Part shown: piece by piece, positions 36,722 through 46,351 of the stretch | How positions within the stretch are numbered: the first letter of the stretch is position 1 | Layout: each line of letters begins with the position of its first letter | Assembly (NCBI RefSeq): GCF_002863585.1 | Contig: NZ_PGUY01000047.1 | Coordinates: 23,270-87,269 of the forward strand | Direction of reading: 5' to 3' | DNA: 64,000 nt | Origin: Peribacillus deserti | Lineage (GTDB): Bacteria; Bacillota; Bacilli; Bacillales; DSM-1321 | Program-made: the position numbers and the translations under genes | The notes under the pieces: model-generated | What the model saw: the letters and a program-made list of their open reading frames with translations, nothing else | Told to the model about the DNA's origin: nothing | The model's database searches: none

Positions 36722-36960
36722 TATTTTATATTCCCTATGAAGGACATTTTACTTTGTGATTAACGGTGTTTTGTCCTTCATTGTCTGATGAAGGCAATTT
36801 CACTTTCCGATTTACTGTGTTCATCCTTTTATTCGCATGATCAAGGCCATTCAGTTCTGTTTTAGTATGTTTTGTCCTTGATTCCCTCAACAAGCCTATT
36901 TCTCTTCGCCTATCATACTTTGTTCTCTAATCACAATTGTGAAGGACGTTTCTTTATGTC
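36722..36960. repeat. 52-bp hairpin tandem array, right part
   Basis: Continuation of the array after the IS: TTTTGTCC-like landmarks at 36769, about 36820 and 36870, with increasing degeneracy. The remaining 36961-37180 shows no gene or clear repeat. Confidence 0.75.
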
Positions 36961-37183
36961 GCCTGATCCGCACTTTAAGTGCAACGAATCACAAGAAAGA
37001 CAAAGTTAGCTGTTTTTTCCTAAGCCATTAAAAAGCGATGTATAAAATCTGCTAGTCGGATAATAGGCCCTGCCGGCACAAGGTATTACCTATAAATAAC
37101 CACTTCGAACAACTGCCCCATTGTAGAGATGGAAACTTTATGGTACATTTAAAATACTGTAGTCGTATTCAGGAGGTGAACTC

Positions 37184-37417
37184 GTGCACGCATTATTAGT
37201 TACTCTATTAGTCATTGATTGTATTGCACTTATCATAGTTGTATTGCTTCAGTCAGGAAAAAGCGCGGGGCTTTCAGGTGCCATTTCTGGTGGCGCAGAG
37301 CAGCTTTTTGGAAAACAGAAAGCTAGAGGAATGGATCTTATCCTTCAGCGTGTAACCATTGTATTGGCTGTTTTGTTTTTTGTGTTGTCTATTCTGGTTT
37401 CTTATGTTCAGCTATAA
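37184..37417 (+). CDS. secG: Protein translocase subunit SecG
   Basis: A 77-residue membrane protein with two transmembrane segments ([20 protein letters not shown] and [22 protein letters not shown]) around the conserved loop [21 protein letters not shown]. It assists SecYE during preprotein export. GTG start with AGGAGGTGA upstream. It opens the secG-est-rnr-smpB-ssrA block. Confidence 0.96.
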   Translation: MHALLVTLLVIDCIALIIVVLLQSGKSAGLSGAISGGAEQLFGKQKARGMDLILQRVTIVLAVLFFVLSILVSYVQL

Positions 37418-37430
37418 AATATGTACAGAT

Positions 37431-37457
37431 AAACCCGGCATAAAAGCCGGGTTTTTT
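37431..37457 (+). terminator. Terminator of secG
   Basis: AAACCCGGC pairs with GCCGGGTTT around ATAAAA, ending in a T-run. Confidence 0.9.
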
Positions 37458-37608
37458 GCTATTCATAGGAGCCGAGCCTTTTATGAGCCACTGGTGGAGG
37501 ATTGCTTTATAATAGAAGGAAATATACAAATCAGGGAATAGTTTCATTAAAACTGCTCCCAATTGGAATAATACAATAAGAGAACATCAACGAAGGAGCT
37601 TTTCAATC

Positions 37609-38355
37609 ATGAGAATTAAATTACCGCAGCCATTTACCTTTGAAGGAGGTAAACGTGCTGTCTTACTTTTACATGGATTTACTGGTAACTCTGCAGATGT
37701 AAGGATGCTGGGAAGATATTTAGAGAAGCGGGGCTATACCTGCCATGCTCCTCATTATAAAGGACATGGAGTGCCGCCTGAAGAATTAGTCCACACAGGT
37801 CCTAAGGATTGGTGGAAGGATGTCATGAGAGCATACGATTTTCTTAAAAGTAAAGGATATGAGGAAATTGCTGCTGTAGGTTTATCGCTGGGCGGCGTAT
37901 TTTCATTGAAATTAGGTTACACTGTACCTATAAAGGGTATCGTACCAATGTGTGCACCCATGTATATAAAAAGTGAGGAAGTCATGTATAAAGGCGTCCT
38001 TGAGTACGCCCGTGAATGGAAAATGAGAGAAGGTAAATCGCCGGAACAAATAGAAGAGGAGATGCAGGAGTTCAGTAAAACACCGATGAACACCTTGAAA
38101 GGTCTGCAGGACCTTATAGCAGACGTCCGCGATCATGTTGACCACATATATGCCCCGTTATTCGTGGTTCAGGCCCGCAATGACCACATGATTAATACAG
38201 ACAGTGCTAATATCATCTATAATTCAGCAGAGTCCGTTAATAAAGACATCAAATGGTATGAAGAATCAGGCCATGTCATAACTCTTGATAAAGAAAAAGA
38301 ACAGCTTCATGAAGATGTGTATAAGTTTTTAGAAAGCCTAGATTGGCAAGACTAA
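37609..38355 (+). CDS. est: Carboxylesterase (Est/YvaK type)
   Basis: A 248-residue alpha/beta hydrolase. The oxyanion region is [14 protein letters not shown], the nucleophile Ser is in [10 protein letters not shown] (about residue 93), the Asp in [11 protein letters not shown] and the His in [10 protein letters not shown]. The family includes the Geobacillus Est30 esterase. Its link to secretion and RNA turnover is positional only. Confidence 0.92.
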   Translation: MRIKLPQPFTFEGGKRAVLLLHGFTGNSADVRMLGRYLEKRGYTCHAPHYKGHGVPPEELVHTGPKDWWKDVMRAYDFLKSKGYEEIAAVGLSLGGVFSLKLGYTVPIKGIVPMCAPMYIKSEEVMYKGVLEYAREWKMREGKSPEQIEEEMQEFSKTPMNTLKGLQDLIADVRDHVDHIYAPLFVVQARNDHMINTDSANIIYNSAESVNKDIKWYEESGHVITLDKEKEQLHEDVYKFLESLDWQD

Positions 38356-38384
38356 TGTTACCCCGCATAAGGAGGGATTTTTAG

Positions 38385-40754
38385 ATGGATGAAGTAATCC
38401 AGCAGCATGTAGAACGTCTGCTTGAATATATGAAAGAAAGCAGCTATAAACCATTAACGGTTCAAGAATTAGAAGAAGCTTTTGGCATAAATGACTCTTC
38501 TGAATTTAAAGATTTTGTAAAAGCACTGGTCCATATGGAAGAAAAGGGGCTTGTTGTAAGAACGAGGAATAATAGATATGGGCTGCCTGAGAAAATGAAT
38601 TTGGTTCGCGGGAAATTGACAGGCCATGCGAAGGGCTTTGCCTTCGTTGTTCCGGATGAGCCTGGAATGGATGATATCTTTATCCCTCCGAGTGAAACAA
38701 AAAATGCGATGCATGGCGACATAGTGCTAGCCCGTGTATCTGAGGAAAAATCAGGTTCGCGCCGCGAAGGAACCATTGAGAAAATCGTGGAACGCGGCAT
38801 ACACGAGATCGTAGGTACATATACAGAAAGCAAAAGCTTCGGTTTCGTGATTGCAGATGATAAAAAAATAGCAAATGATATCTTTATACCGAAAGGCGCT
38901 TCTATGGGAGCGGTTGAAGGCCATAAGGTTGTCGTCAAACTGGTATCTTACCCGCAGGGCGGTCTTAGTGCAGAAGGAGAAGTCATTGAAATCCTTGGTC
39001 ATAAGAACGACCCTGGAGTCGATATTCTTTCTGTTATCCATAAACATGGAATCGCCGTTCCATTCCCTGAAGAGGTCATCGAACAGGCGAATAGTGTCCC
39101 AGATACCATTGAAGAGGATCAAATCGGAAATCGCCGAGACCTTCGTGACCAGATGATTGTGACCATTGATGGAGCTGACGCAAAGGATTTGGATGATGCT
39201 GTAACAGTGACACGCCTGGATAACGGCAACTATAAATTGGGAGTCCATATTGCCGATGTGAGCTATTATGTGACGGAAGGGTCTCCAATCGACGTGGAAG
39301 CTGCCGACCGCGGTACAAGCGTTTACTTGGTCGACCGGGTTATCCCAATGATTCCCCATCGTCTGTCCAATGGGATTTGCTCCTTGAATCCGAAGATTAA
39401 CCGCTTCACTTTATCCTGTGATATGGAGATTAATGCGGAAGGTACTGTTGTTAAACACGAAATCTTTGAAAGTGTGATCAAAACCACTGAACGAATGACG
39501 TATTCTGATGTGAATAGAATATTAGTGGATAAAGATGAAGAGCTTCGCAGCCGTTATGAGCCTCTTGTGCCTATGTTCGAAGATATGGAACAGCTGGCAC
39601 AGGTTTTACGGAACAAACGTATGAAGCGCGGTGCGATTGACTTCGACTTTAAAGAGGCTAAGGTGCTCGTGGATGACGAGGGCCATCCGACAGAAGTCGT
39701 TCTTCGTGAGCGCTCAGTGGCTGAAAAGCTGATTGAAGAATTTATGCTTGTCGCCAATGAAACAGTCGCCGAACATTTCCATTGGATGGACGTTCCGTTC
39801 ATATACCGTATCCATGAAGATCCGAAAGAGGAAAAATTAAGGCGTTTCTTTGAATTCATTACAAATTTCGGCTATATCGTTAAAGGAAGTGCCAATTCCG
39901 TACATCCGCGCGCCCTGCAGGAAATAATTGAGGCGGTAGAGGGCAAGCCGGAGGAAATGGTGATATCGACTGTAATGCTCCGTTCGATGCAGCAGGCGAA
40001 ATATGATCCGGAAAGTCTTGGCCACTTTGGCCTGTCAGCCGATTACTATACTCACTTCACGTCTCCAATCCGACGGTACCCGGATTTGATTGTTCATCGC
40101 TTAATCCGTACGTATCTGATTGAAGGCAAGCTGGACCCGTCCACAAGAGCCAAGTGGGGAGCTGTGCTTCCGGAAATTGCGAAGCATACCTCTGAAAGGG
40201 AGCGCCGTGCTGTCGACGCTGAGAGGGAAACAGATGACCTCAAAAAAGCTGAGTTCATGATGGATAAAATTGGTGAAGAATACGATGGAATCATCGGCTC
40301 TGTAACCAGCTTTGGTATGTTTGTGGAGCTTTCGAACACCATTGAAGGACTTGTCCATGTAAGTGTCATGAATGATGATTATTACCGCTTCGATGAGCGC
40401 CATCTGGCTATGATCGGTGAACGTACCGGCAAAGTATTCCGTATTGGTGATGAAATAACCATCCGAGTTTCAAACGTGAACAAAGATGAAAGAGCCATTG
40501 ATTTTGAAATTGTCGGGATGAAGAATAACCGCCAGAATGAGACTGGAGAAAGAAAAGTCTTTAAAACAGGCGGCGGACGCCGTAAAGATGATACAGGCGG
40601 AAGAGGAAATGGCGGCCAAGGCGGATCAAGAGGGCGCCGGGGCGGTAAAGGTGAAAAGTCTGGAGCTGGAAAATCCGCTGAGAGCAAACCCCGCCGCAAG
40701 AAAAAGTTCTTTGAGAACGCACCTGCGGCCAAACGTAAAAAGAAAAAGAGATAA
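38385..40754 (+). CDS. rnr: Ribonuclease R
   Basis: A 789-residue 3'-5' exoribonuclease able to degrade structured RNA, including with tmRNA. Domains in order: an N-terminal HTH-like segment, cold-shock/OB domains ([15 protein letters not shown]), RNB catalytic domain ([16 protein letters not shown] with the metal Asp residues), S1 domain ([28 protein letters not shown]) and a long Lys/Arg/Gly-rich tail from about residue 725. It follows est by 29 bp. Confidence 0.97.
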   Translation: MDEVIQQHVERLLEYMKESSYKPLTVQELEEAFGINDSSEFKDFVKALVHMEEKGLVVRTRNNRYGLPEKMNLVRGKLTGHAKGFAFVVPDEPGMDDIFIPPSETKNAMHGDIVLARVSEEKSGSRREGTIEKIVERGIHEIVGTYTESKSFGFVIADDKKIANDIFIPKGASMGAVEGHKVVVKLVSYPQGGLSAEGEVIEILGHKNDPGVDILSVIHKHGIAVPFPEEVIEQANSVPDTIEEDQIGNRRDLRDQMIVTIDGADAKDLDDAVTVTRLDNGNYKLGVHIADVSYYVTEGSPIDVEAADRGTSVYLVDRVIPMIPHRLSNGICSLNPKINRFTLSCDMEINAEGTVVKHEIFESVIKTTERMTYSDVNRILVDKDEELRSRYEPLVPMFEDMEQLAQVLRNKRMKRGAIDFDFKEAKVLVDDEGHPTEVVLRERSVAEKLIEEFMLVANETVAEHFHWMDVPFIYRIHEDPKEEKLRRFFEFITNFGYIVKGSANSVHPRALQEIIEAVEGKPEEMVISTVMLRSMQQAKYDPESLGHFGLSADYYTHFTSPIRRYPDLIVHRLIRTYLIEGKLDPSTRAKWGAVLPEIAKHTSERERRAVDAERETDDLKKAEFMMDKIGEEYDGIIGSVTSFGMFVELSNTIEGLVHVSVMNDDYYRFDERHLAMIGERTGKVFRIGDEITIRVSNVNKDERAIDFEIVGMKNNRQNETGERKVFKTGGGRRKDDTGGRGNGGQGGSRGRRGGKGEKSGAGKSAESKPRRKKKFFENAPAAKRKKKKR

Positions 40755-40768
40755 GGTGAATTGCAAAA

Positions 40769-40800
40769 GGGAGCCTTTTATAGAGGCTCCCAGTTGTATT
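40769..40800 (+). terminator. Hairpin after rnr
   Basis: GGGAGCC pairs with GGCTCCC across TTTTATAGA; the following T-run is weak (AGTTGTATTT). Confidence 0.6.
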
Positions 40801-40999
40801 TCTATATTTGGACTGGTTTTTTAGTGGTGGCTTGGACGGCGGTCATAAAGTCACTTTTTTAGTGGAAATCGCTAATATGAAGGCTGAAACCGGCTACTTT
40901 GGTGGCCTTTCTTAAAAAAACAGTGGGTTTTGGAGCCAGGAAAGCATGAATTTGGATGATATACCACTCATTTTAGTAAAATTGACTTAATGCAGCCTG

Positions 41000-41180
41000 G
41001 TTTATGCTTTCATTTATGGGTTTTATGCTTATATTTAGAAGGTTTATGCTTATGATTTTAGGTTTTATGCTTAAGTTTTCCTTGTCTATGCTTATCTGGC
41101 TGCATTCAATGCTTATATTTGATGCTTTATGCTTATCCAGAGTCCTTTATGCTTATCTGCCAGACAATATGTGACCCTAA
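41000..41180 (+). repeat. Array of nine TATGC motifs at 21/20-bp spacing (copy 2)
   Basis: Motifs start at 41003, 41024, 41045, 41066, 41087, 41108 (AATGCT), 41128, 41148 and 41168, giving the same spacing series as copy 1 (five of 21, three of 20), with an AATGCT variant in the same sixth position. It lies between rnr and smpB. A degenerate version of the flanking hairpin follows (GCCGAT...TCTCGACAGC, 41214-41233). Confidence 0.85.
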
Positions 41181-41270
41181 GCTTAGCATGAATCAACACC
41201 AACTCAAAAAGACCGCCGATACTTTCTCGACAGCTGGGGCCTTACCCAAACAGTGGCAATCTTTCTTCCA

Positions 41271-41302
41271 GAAACCCCTGTTTGAAGAAAGGGGCTGTTT
41301 TT
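41271..41302 (+). terminator. Terminator-like hairpin before smpB
   Basis: AACCCCT pairs with AGGGGCT around ~9 nt, followed by GTTTTTGG. It lies about 60 bp before the smpB start, so it may separate smpB from the upstream transcript. Confidence 0.5.
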
Positions 41303-41361
41303 GGTACAATTTTTGGATAGACCATAGAGATACGGATTTTTTTCCGAGGGGAGTAGAAACT

Positions 41362-41829
41362 ATGCCAAAGGGTACAGGAAAACTTATTTCAAATAATAAA
41401 AAAGCATATCATGATTATTTTATAGAAGAAACATATGAGGCAGGCATCGTTCTGCAGGGTACTGAGATTAAATCAATCAGAGCGGGAAGGGTCAACTTGA
41501 AGGATTCGTACGCTCGTGTCCAAAATGGCGAAATGTATTTATACAGCATGCACGTCAGCCCATATGAGCAGGGGAACCGCTATAATCACGATCCCGAACG
41601 GCCAAGGAAGCTGCTGCTTCACAAACGAGAAATTGATAAGCTGTTTGGAGAAACAAAAGAGCAGGGCTATGCGCTCCTCCCATTAAAGGTATACTTGAAA
41701 AATGGTTTTGCTAAGGTTTTAATCGGACTAGGCAAGGGTAAAAAACAATATGACAAACGTGAGGACGCTAAGAAGAAAGAGGCCAAGCGTGAAATCGAGC
41801 GTGCTTTCCGCGACCGCCAGAAGATGTAG
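41362..41829 (+). CDS. smpB: SsrA-binding protein SmpB
   Basis: A 155-residue OB-fold protein that delivers tmRNA to stalled ribosomes. Typical segments: [38 protein letters not shown] and the basic C-terminal tail [23 protein letters not shown]. The start at ATG 41362 (MPKGTGK) has GAGGGGAG upstream and gives the usual length; a longer ORF from 41119 would include the TATGC array and is rejected. ssrA lies just downstream. Confidence 0.96.
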   Translation: MPKGTGKLISNNKKAYHDYFIEETYEAGIVLQGTEIKSIRAGRVNLKDSYARVQNGEMYLYSMHVSPYEQGNRYNHDPERPRKLLLHKREIDKLFGETKEQGYALLPLKVYLKNGFAKVLIGLGKGKKQYDKREDAKKKEAKREIERAFRDRQKM

Positions 41830-41876
41830 CCATGAATCTCAGGCAGGATGTGGATATAGCATTTTTGCAGGATTCG

Positions 41877-41885
41877 TGCTATAAT
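41877..41885 (+). promoter_or_regulatory. Extended -10 promoter upstream of ssrA
   Basis: TGCTATAAT about 70 bp before mature tmRNA; the -35 position is poor, as is common with extended -10 promoters. Confidence 0.5.
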
Positions 41886-41957
41886 AACTTATGTAGCACG
41901 TTACAATTGAATAAGCAGTTAAGCTGAATTATTCTCGTACGTCACTTTCTTATATCT

Positions 41958-42319
41958 GGGGACGCTACGGATTCGACAGGGATAGTTCGAGCTTAAGTTG
42001 CGAGTCGAGGGGATCGGCCTCGTTAAAACGTCAAAGCCTATAACTGGCAAACAACAAAACTCTTTCGCTTTAGCTGCTTAATAACAGTTTAAAGTGGTTC
42101 GCCCCTCCATCGCCTGTGTGGTAGGGTAGCGGACTCAAATTTAGCAGGCTACGCCGGAGTCCACCGTCTGAGGATGAAGGAAGAGAACAACCAGACTAGC
42201 TGCCCGGACGCCTGTCGATAGGCAAATGGAGCAGCGAAACATCAATATGTCGACTACACTCGTAGAAGCTTAAGTGGCGATGTTTCTGGACGAGGGTTCG
42301 ACTCCCTCCGTCTCCACCA
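41958..42319 (+). ncRNA. ssrA: Transfer-messenger RNA (tmRNA)
   Basis: The 5' end GGGGACGCTACGGATTCGAC and the 3' end GGTTCGACTCCCTCCGTCTC followed by CACCA form the tRNA-like acceptor and T arm. The tag reading frame (42046-42081) encodes GKQQNSFALAA then TAA, the usual ...ALAA proteolysis tag. It lies directly after smpB. Confidence 0.98.
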
Positions 42320-42362
42320 TACATATTGTAGGGTGGATTTTTTATTTAGAATGAAAAATATA

Positions 42363-42412
42363 TAAAGCATAAATTGTCCCAAGAGACAGTTTATGCTTTA
42401 TTTTGTTTTTGG
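42363..42412 (+). terminator. Terminator of ssrA
   Basis: TAAAGCATAAA pairs with TTTATGCTTTA across TTGTCCCAAGAGACAG, followed by TTTTGTTTTT. The stem contains the TTTATGCTT motif seen in the 21-bp arrays. Confidence 0.8.
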
Positions 42413-42598
42413 ACAGCGGATTCTGCTAATACCGTATTTTGAGTAAAAAGATCCGTAATTTCTTTTTTTACGAAGTAAAATTGTTATTTGAATGAATTAG
42501 AGATAATAACTATGTAGTTGATATAATGAATTGGAGAAACTTAGAATGACTATTCTTTATTGTAAGCTGATCAAAAAATTGAAAAGGGGTGTTCCTTG

Positions 42599-43192
42599 AT
42601 GACAAATACTAGAATGAATCCTAAGGTTGATGAATATTTAAGTAAGGCGAAAAAGTGGCAGGGAGAATCTGAAAAATTGAGAATGATTATTCTTGACTGC
42701 GAGCTGACCGAAGAATTTAAGTGGATGCATCCTTGTTATACATTTGAGAAGAAAAATATCGTTTTAATACATGGATTTAAAGAATATTGTGCGCTTCTGT
42801 TTCACAAGGGTGCCTTGTTACAGGATGCTCATGGGATTCTAATCCAACAAACGGAGAATGTACAGTCGGCGCGCCAGATTCGGTTTACCAATGTTCAAGA
42901 AATAGTTGAAATGGAAAGCATCTTGAAAGCCTATATTTATGAAGCCATTGAAGTTGAAAAAGCCGGTTTGGAAGTCAATTTTAAAAAGCATGCAGAATAC
43001 ATAATTCCTGAAGAATTACAAAATAAATTTGATGAACTCCCTGCCTTGAAGAAAGCTTTTGATACACTGACTCCGGGACGGCAAAGAGCTTATATTCTTT
43101 ATTTTTCTGCACCCAAACAATCCAAAACCCGAGTGTCAAGGGTTGAAAAATATATGCCGCAAATTCTCAATGGAAAGGGATTAAACGATTAG
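42599..43192 (+). CDS. YdeI-type DUF1801/OmdA domain protein
   Basis: A 197-residue protein: residues about 20-110 resemble DUF1801/YdhG (EFKWMHPCYTFEKKNIVLIHGFKEYCALLFHKGALL) and the C-terminal part resembles the OmdA-like extension (PGRQRAYILYFSAPKQSKTRVSRVEKYMPQIL). B. subtilis YdeI is similar; function is unknown. AGGGGTG precedes the ATG at 42599, and a TTG one codon earlier is possible. Confidence 0.8.
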   Translation: MTNTRMNPKVDEYLSKAKKWQGESEKLRMIILDCELTEEFKWMHPCYTFEKKNIVLIHGFKEYCALLFHKGALLQDAHGILIQQTENVQSARQIRFTNVQEIVEMESILKAYIYEAIEVEKAGLEVNFKKHAEYIIPEELQNKFDELPALKKAFDTLTPGRQRAYILYFSAPKQSKTRVSRVEKYMPQILNGKGLND

Positions 43193-43281
43193 TATATTCG
43201 ATGAGCACGATTCACACAATCTGGAGAAACATGCCCATCACTTATAATTGTTCACCCCGACTTTCAGCAACTTAGCATTGA

Positions 43282-43470
43282 GTCATCCTTGATAAACGAA
43301 CTTTTGTTTTATTAAAGGTGGACTCTATTAACAAAACAGAGGCTATACAATTATATGAAACAGTAAAGAAAGAAAACATCTCCGAAATATCGCAGATTTA
43401 TGAGCAGAGTGCAACAGAGGATGGCTTACCTATAACATTTTCCCGTTATATCGTTCGTGCAACTATTTAA
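43282..43470 (+). pseudogene. Possible remnant of an unknown gene
   Basis: An open stretch ending in TAA at 43470 encodes RTFVLLKVDSINKTEAIQLY...FSRYIVRATI with protein-like composition but no start codon with an RBS, and a stop just upstream (43279). I do not recognise it. It lies in a region of gene debris (43196-43980). Confidence 0.35.
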
Positions 43471-43637
43471 TATTTTTCAACTAACTGGTACGTTAGTTTG
43501 AGAAGGAGGCTGCTGCGGTAGTCTCCTTTTTGCTTCCTTCAAAGGAATGCTGGTTCAAAATAAAGGATAAATAGATAAGGGAAAAGAGAGGAATAATTTG
43601 AGTGTGACAATAATGAGGTACAAAGAATTAGTAAATG

Positions 43638-43961
43638 AAAAAAGTTACCATATCTCATTTGAACGCATTTGTGAATGAAGAACAAAAGAAGCTAGACTGA
43701 GAAATATTGTAATTAAAAGTTGAAATTTATCCGGAACGTTTAAAAGGCTGGATAGTTATTAATGTTAATGACCTAATTAATTCTAAATATCATTATGATA
43801 AAACTAGATTAAACGGATGTTGTGGGAAAGATGGGTTAGACGGAAATAACAGGATATGCGTAAATAACCATGAAATCGGCAATGAAATGTCAGGTTGCTG
43901 GCAACTCCATTTAACTGCTTTTAAACCCGGATTTAGTAGGTTTAAGAAACTAAAACAATAG
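43638..43961 (+). pseudogene. Frameshifted gene with Cys-rich C-terminal motif
   Basis: A short 5' ORF (MKKVTISHLNAFVNEEQKKLD, stop near 43700) is followed in another frame by an 82-codon piece (43713-43961) reading KVEIYPERLKGWIVINV...RLNGCCGKDGLDGNNRICVNN...MSGCWQLHLTAF. The paired Cys suggest a metal site. The second piece has no start codon and follows a TAA at 43710, so the gene appears broken by at least one frameshift. The family is not identified. Confidence 0.5.
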
Positions 43962-43982
43962 ACAATTTCATTTCCTATAGGA

Positions 43983-44213
43983 TTATATCTTGAATATGGG
44001 TTGCTTAGACAGCGTTTTTTGATTGCGATTGCTGGTTTCAAGATTCTTAAAGACTTCGTACTTATTAAGACAAGCATCAAGTTGTTGACTAATTGCAATT
44101 GTATTTGGGCTTAACAGGCCTTCTGTTGAACCTGTATTAATTAGATCTGAGCGAAGTAATATAATTTTTTCTATTATTTCGAAAGGGGTTTTACATAAGC
44201 ATTGGTATTTCAA
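43983..44213 (-). CDS. Spo0E-like aspartyl-phosphate phosphatase
   Basis: A 76-residue protein with the Spo0E/YnzD family pattern: IIEKIILLRSDLINTGSTEG followed by SQQLDACLNKY, including the SQxLD signature. Such proteins dephosphorylate Spo0A~P and delay sporulation. The start is TTG at 44213 with GAGGAG 5 nt upstream. The C-terminal 25 residues (NLETSNRNQKTLSKQPIFKI) are variable, as in the family. Confidence 0.8.
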   Translation of the reverse strand: MKYQCLCKTPFEIIEKIILLRSDLINTGSTEGLLSPNTIAISQQLDACLNKYEVFKNLETSNRNQKTLSKQPIFKI

Positions 44214-44500
44214 GGAAGCTCCTCATTTCCAATTATATAGCAATATATTACCAAAAGAACGCGTCAACGCCTAACAAAATACACACTTGAAGTTAACTTT
44301 TTAGTACAAGTCATTAAAAACATACAATATACGGTATGTAACTCTTCTTTATGTTTGTATCTTCACCATATGTGGCAGGGGAAGAATAAGGTACACAAGT
44401 TACCTTTTGAAGGTCGCAAGTGCCAGTGTTGACTTTATCAATGTGACAGAGTATTAGGCATAGCAGCAAGAGATTGTGAAATTTCTACTTAAACAAACGG

Positions 44501-44533
44501 GTGCGATGCTTTAACAGGGCATCGCACTTTTCC
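44501..44533 (+). terminator. Hairpin with T-run in gene-poor region
   Basis: GTGCGATGC pairs with GCATCGCAC, followed by TTTTCCTT. No intact gene lies just upstream on this strand; it may be left from a lost gene. The rest of 44214-44640 shows nothing else. Confidence 0.6.
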
Positions 44534-44652
44534 TTGTTTGAAAAACAGATCAGGTTTTACAAATATTACATTATTTATGAAATACAGTATAGCAGAAAAA
44601 AAGAAATGCAAAATAATACTGTTGCTATCATTTAATAATGAGGGATAAATTT

Positions 44653-45192
44653 ATGTATAGCCAAATAGATAAAATGGGTAGTAAATTTCATTCACTTCAA
44701 ACAGATATATGGCTTCATCACGATTTGTTTAGTCCTGGGTGGTGGAGTATCTTCATTATTAACGTATTATTTCTTATTCTGTTCATTGTCTTAATCGACC
44801 GTTATAGAACGTTGTTAATATCTTTTACTTTTGTGGTTGGTTTTGTAATTGTTGGTCTAGCGAATGAAATAGGCTCTTTTTTTGATTTTTGGAGTTACCC
44901 ACATCAATTCCTTGTTTTTACACATCGTTTTAATGCAGTAGATTTTGCAGTGGTTCCCGTGATTATGACTTTGACGTATCAATACTTTTCAAAGTGGAGG
45001 CCTTATTTTGTCACGATTGTTATTTTGTCAGCAATAATGTGTTTCATTGGGATACCTGCATTTGTTTACTTCGGATTGTATAAATTAGAAAATTGGAACT
45101 ATCTATACTCATTTTTAGTTACGGTTTTTATGTTTTTGATATTGAAAATTATTGCTGATTTCGTAAGAGATAAATCCAAAAAACATTCGTAG
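44653..45192 (+). CDS. CBO0543-type polytopic membrane protein
   Basis: A 179-residue protein with five hydrophobic segments (WWSIFIINVLFLILFIVLI, TLLISFTFVVGFVIVGLANE, FAVVPVIMTLTYQYF, FVTIVILSAIMCFIGIPAFVYF, SFLVTVFMFLILKIIADF). The early SPGWW and mid-protein HRFNAVDFAVVPV resemble the CBO0543 family of Firmicutes membrane proteins. Function unknown. GAGGG lies 8 nt before ATG 44653; an ATG at 44638 is less likely. Confidence 0.65.
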   Translation: MYSQIDKMGSKFHSLQTDIWLHHDLFSPGWWSIFIINVLFLILFIVLIDRYRTLLISFTFVVGFVIVGLANEIGSFFDFWSYPHQFLVFTHRFNAVDFAVVPVIMTLTYQYFSKWRPYFVTIVILSAIMCFIGIPAFVYFGLYKLENWNYLYSFLVTVFMFLILKIIADFVRDKSKKHS

Positions 45193-45426
45193 ATAAAAAT
45201 AGGGGTGTAGGTAAAAGGGACGTATCAAATAATTCTTTTTAATAACGGTCAATTTGTCTGAGTAGGCTGATGGCTGGGTCAGATGAGAGGCGAATAATTT
45301 GGTGCAATTTTTAGTAGATGTAATAACTTTTAGTAACAGGTGCTCCTGAGGCTATTGTTTTTGTGCAGCTGATAAAAAGAAGTGACTATTTTTTGAGGAA
45401 GAAATGTTGCGGCAGCCATTTCCAAA

Positions 45427-45957
45427 TCAATGAGCAGTAGAACTTTTTTTAGTTATTTCATCAATAGCAAAAAAGATGATCGAGCTAATAATGGCAGGTA
45501 TAAAAAATCCTGGGTAAATAAAGTATGTGAGCAGCCCAAATCCAATATGAATGAATCCAGATAACCAGAAACGAACATTGAAAAACTTCATTGATATAAA
45601 TTCGGCCATTAATGAGACAGGTAAACCATAAACAAAATTTCCAATTAAACTATAAAAAAGCACAACAATCATAAAAAGAAATACCTCTCCATCCGAATTA
45701 TACAATTGTCTTTTATTCATAGAGGTAAGAAATGAGATTAGAATAATTCCACTAGTAAAAGTCAGTGACGAATAGAATGCAACTTTGAATTTCCTGAATT
45801 TATCTTTAAACAGAGTCTTTCTAATAATAGGAAACAGAAAGCCAATTGTCATGACAATAAGTAAAGTCCTGATTATTAGTAGTGTATTAGAAGCTAAAAG
45901 TATCAATAGAAAGATAAGCACAGAGAAAACAAGAATATAAGAGTTTCCTTTTAACAT
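45427..45957 (-). CDS. Polytopic membrane protein, unknown
   Basis: A 176-residue hydrophobic protein with about five membrane segments (ILVFSVLIFLLILLASNTLL, LTFTSGIILISFLTSM, FLFMIVVLFYSLIGNFVYGL, FIHIGFGLLTYFIYPGFFIP). No motif recognised. It lies alone between gene-free stretches (45193-45426 shows nothing; 45958-46270 ends in a repeat fragment). Confidence 0.6.
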   Translation of the reverse strand: MLKGNSYILVFSVLIFLLILLASNTLLIIRTLLIVMTIGFLFPIIRKTLFKDKFRKFKVAFYSSLTFTSGIILISFLTSMNKRQLYNSDGEVFLFMIVVLFYSLIGNFVYGLPVSLMAEFISMKFFNVRFWLSGFIHIGFGLLTYFIYPGFFIPAIISSIIFFAIDEITKKSSTAH

Positions 45958-46209
45958 TGGATACCTCGGACCTTTTTAGGCTTATTCTACAATAAGTTAG
46001 AGTTAGGAGAAATTGCGACATTAAATATTCCCATAGAGAAAATCCTTAAATATAAGGAGTTTTAGTCGTGTATAATTACAAGGCTTTTTCATTAAGGACT
46101 TGCAGTTCCGTTAAAGTGAACTGTGAACTTATTCATGCTAAACATTACTTTTGTGCACTTTAGCCGTTATTCTGAAAGTATAATCAAGTCTAATCATAGC
46201 CTGTAACAT

Positions 46210-46268
46210 GCCGACGTTCCAATCAACCCCTAGTTCAATTAACATCAAAGTTTGCGAAAACAGCCCTT
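46210..46268. repeat. Fragment of the GC-rich intergenic repeat
   Basis: GACGTTCCAATCAACCCC...ATCAAAGTTTGCGAAAACAG matches the end of the repeats near 2220-2275 and 52940-52995. Confidence 0.6.
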
Positions 46269-46273
46269 AATAT

Positions 46274-46320
46274 AAAAAAACCACCCGGAACTATTTTTAT
46301 ATAGTCGGTTATCCGGGTAG
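46274..46320 (-). terminator. Terminator of the kinase gene
   Basis: On the minus strand CTACCCGGAT pairs with TTCCGGGTGG, followed by TTTTTTT. Confidence 0.8.
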
Positions 46321-46351
46321 TATTTCATACAGGTCTGCAGTCAGATTCCAC

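Noticed and set aside
34640..36960. 52-bp array considered as a CRISPR
   Set aside because: The whole 52 bp repeats, with no unique spacers and no cas genes.
43793..44098. 101-codon minus-strand ORF
   Set aside because: It is opposite the Cys-motif remnant and overlaps the Spo0E-like gene; no RBS or family.
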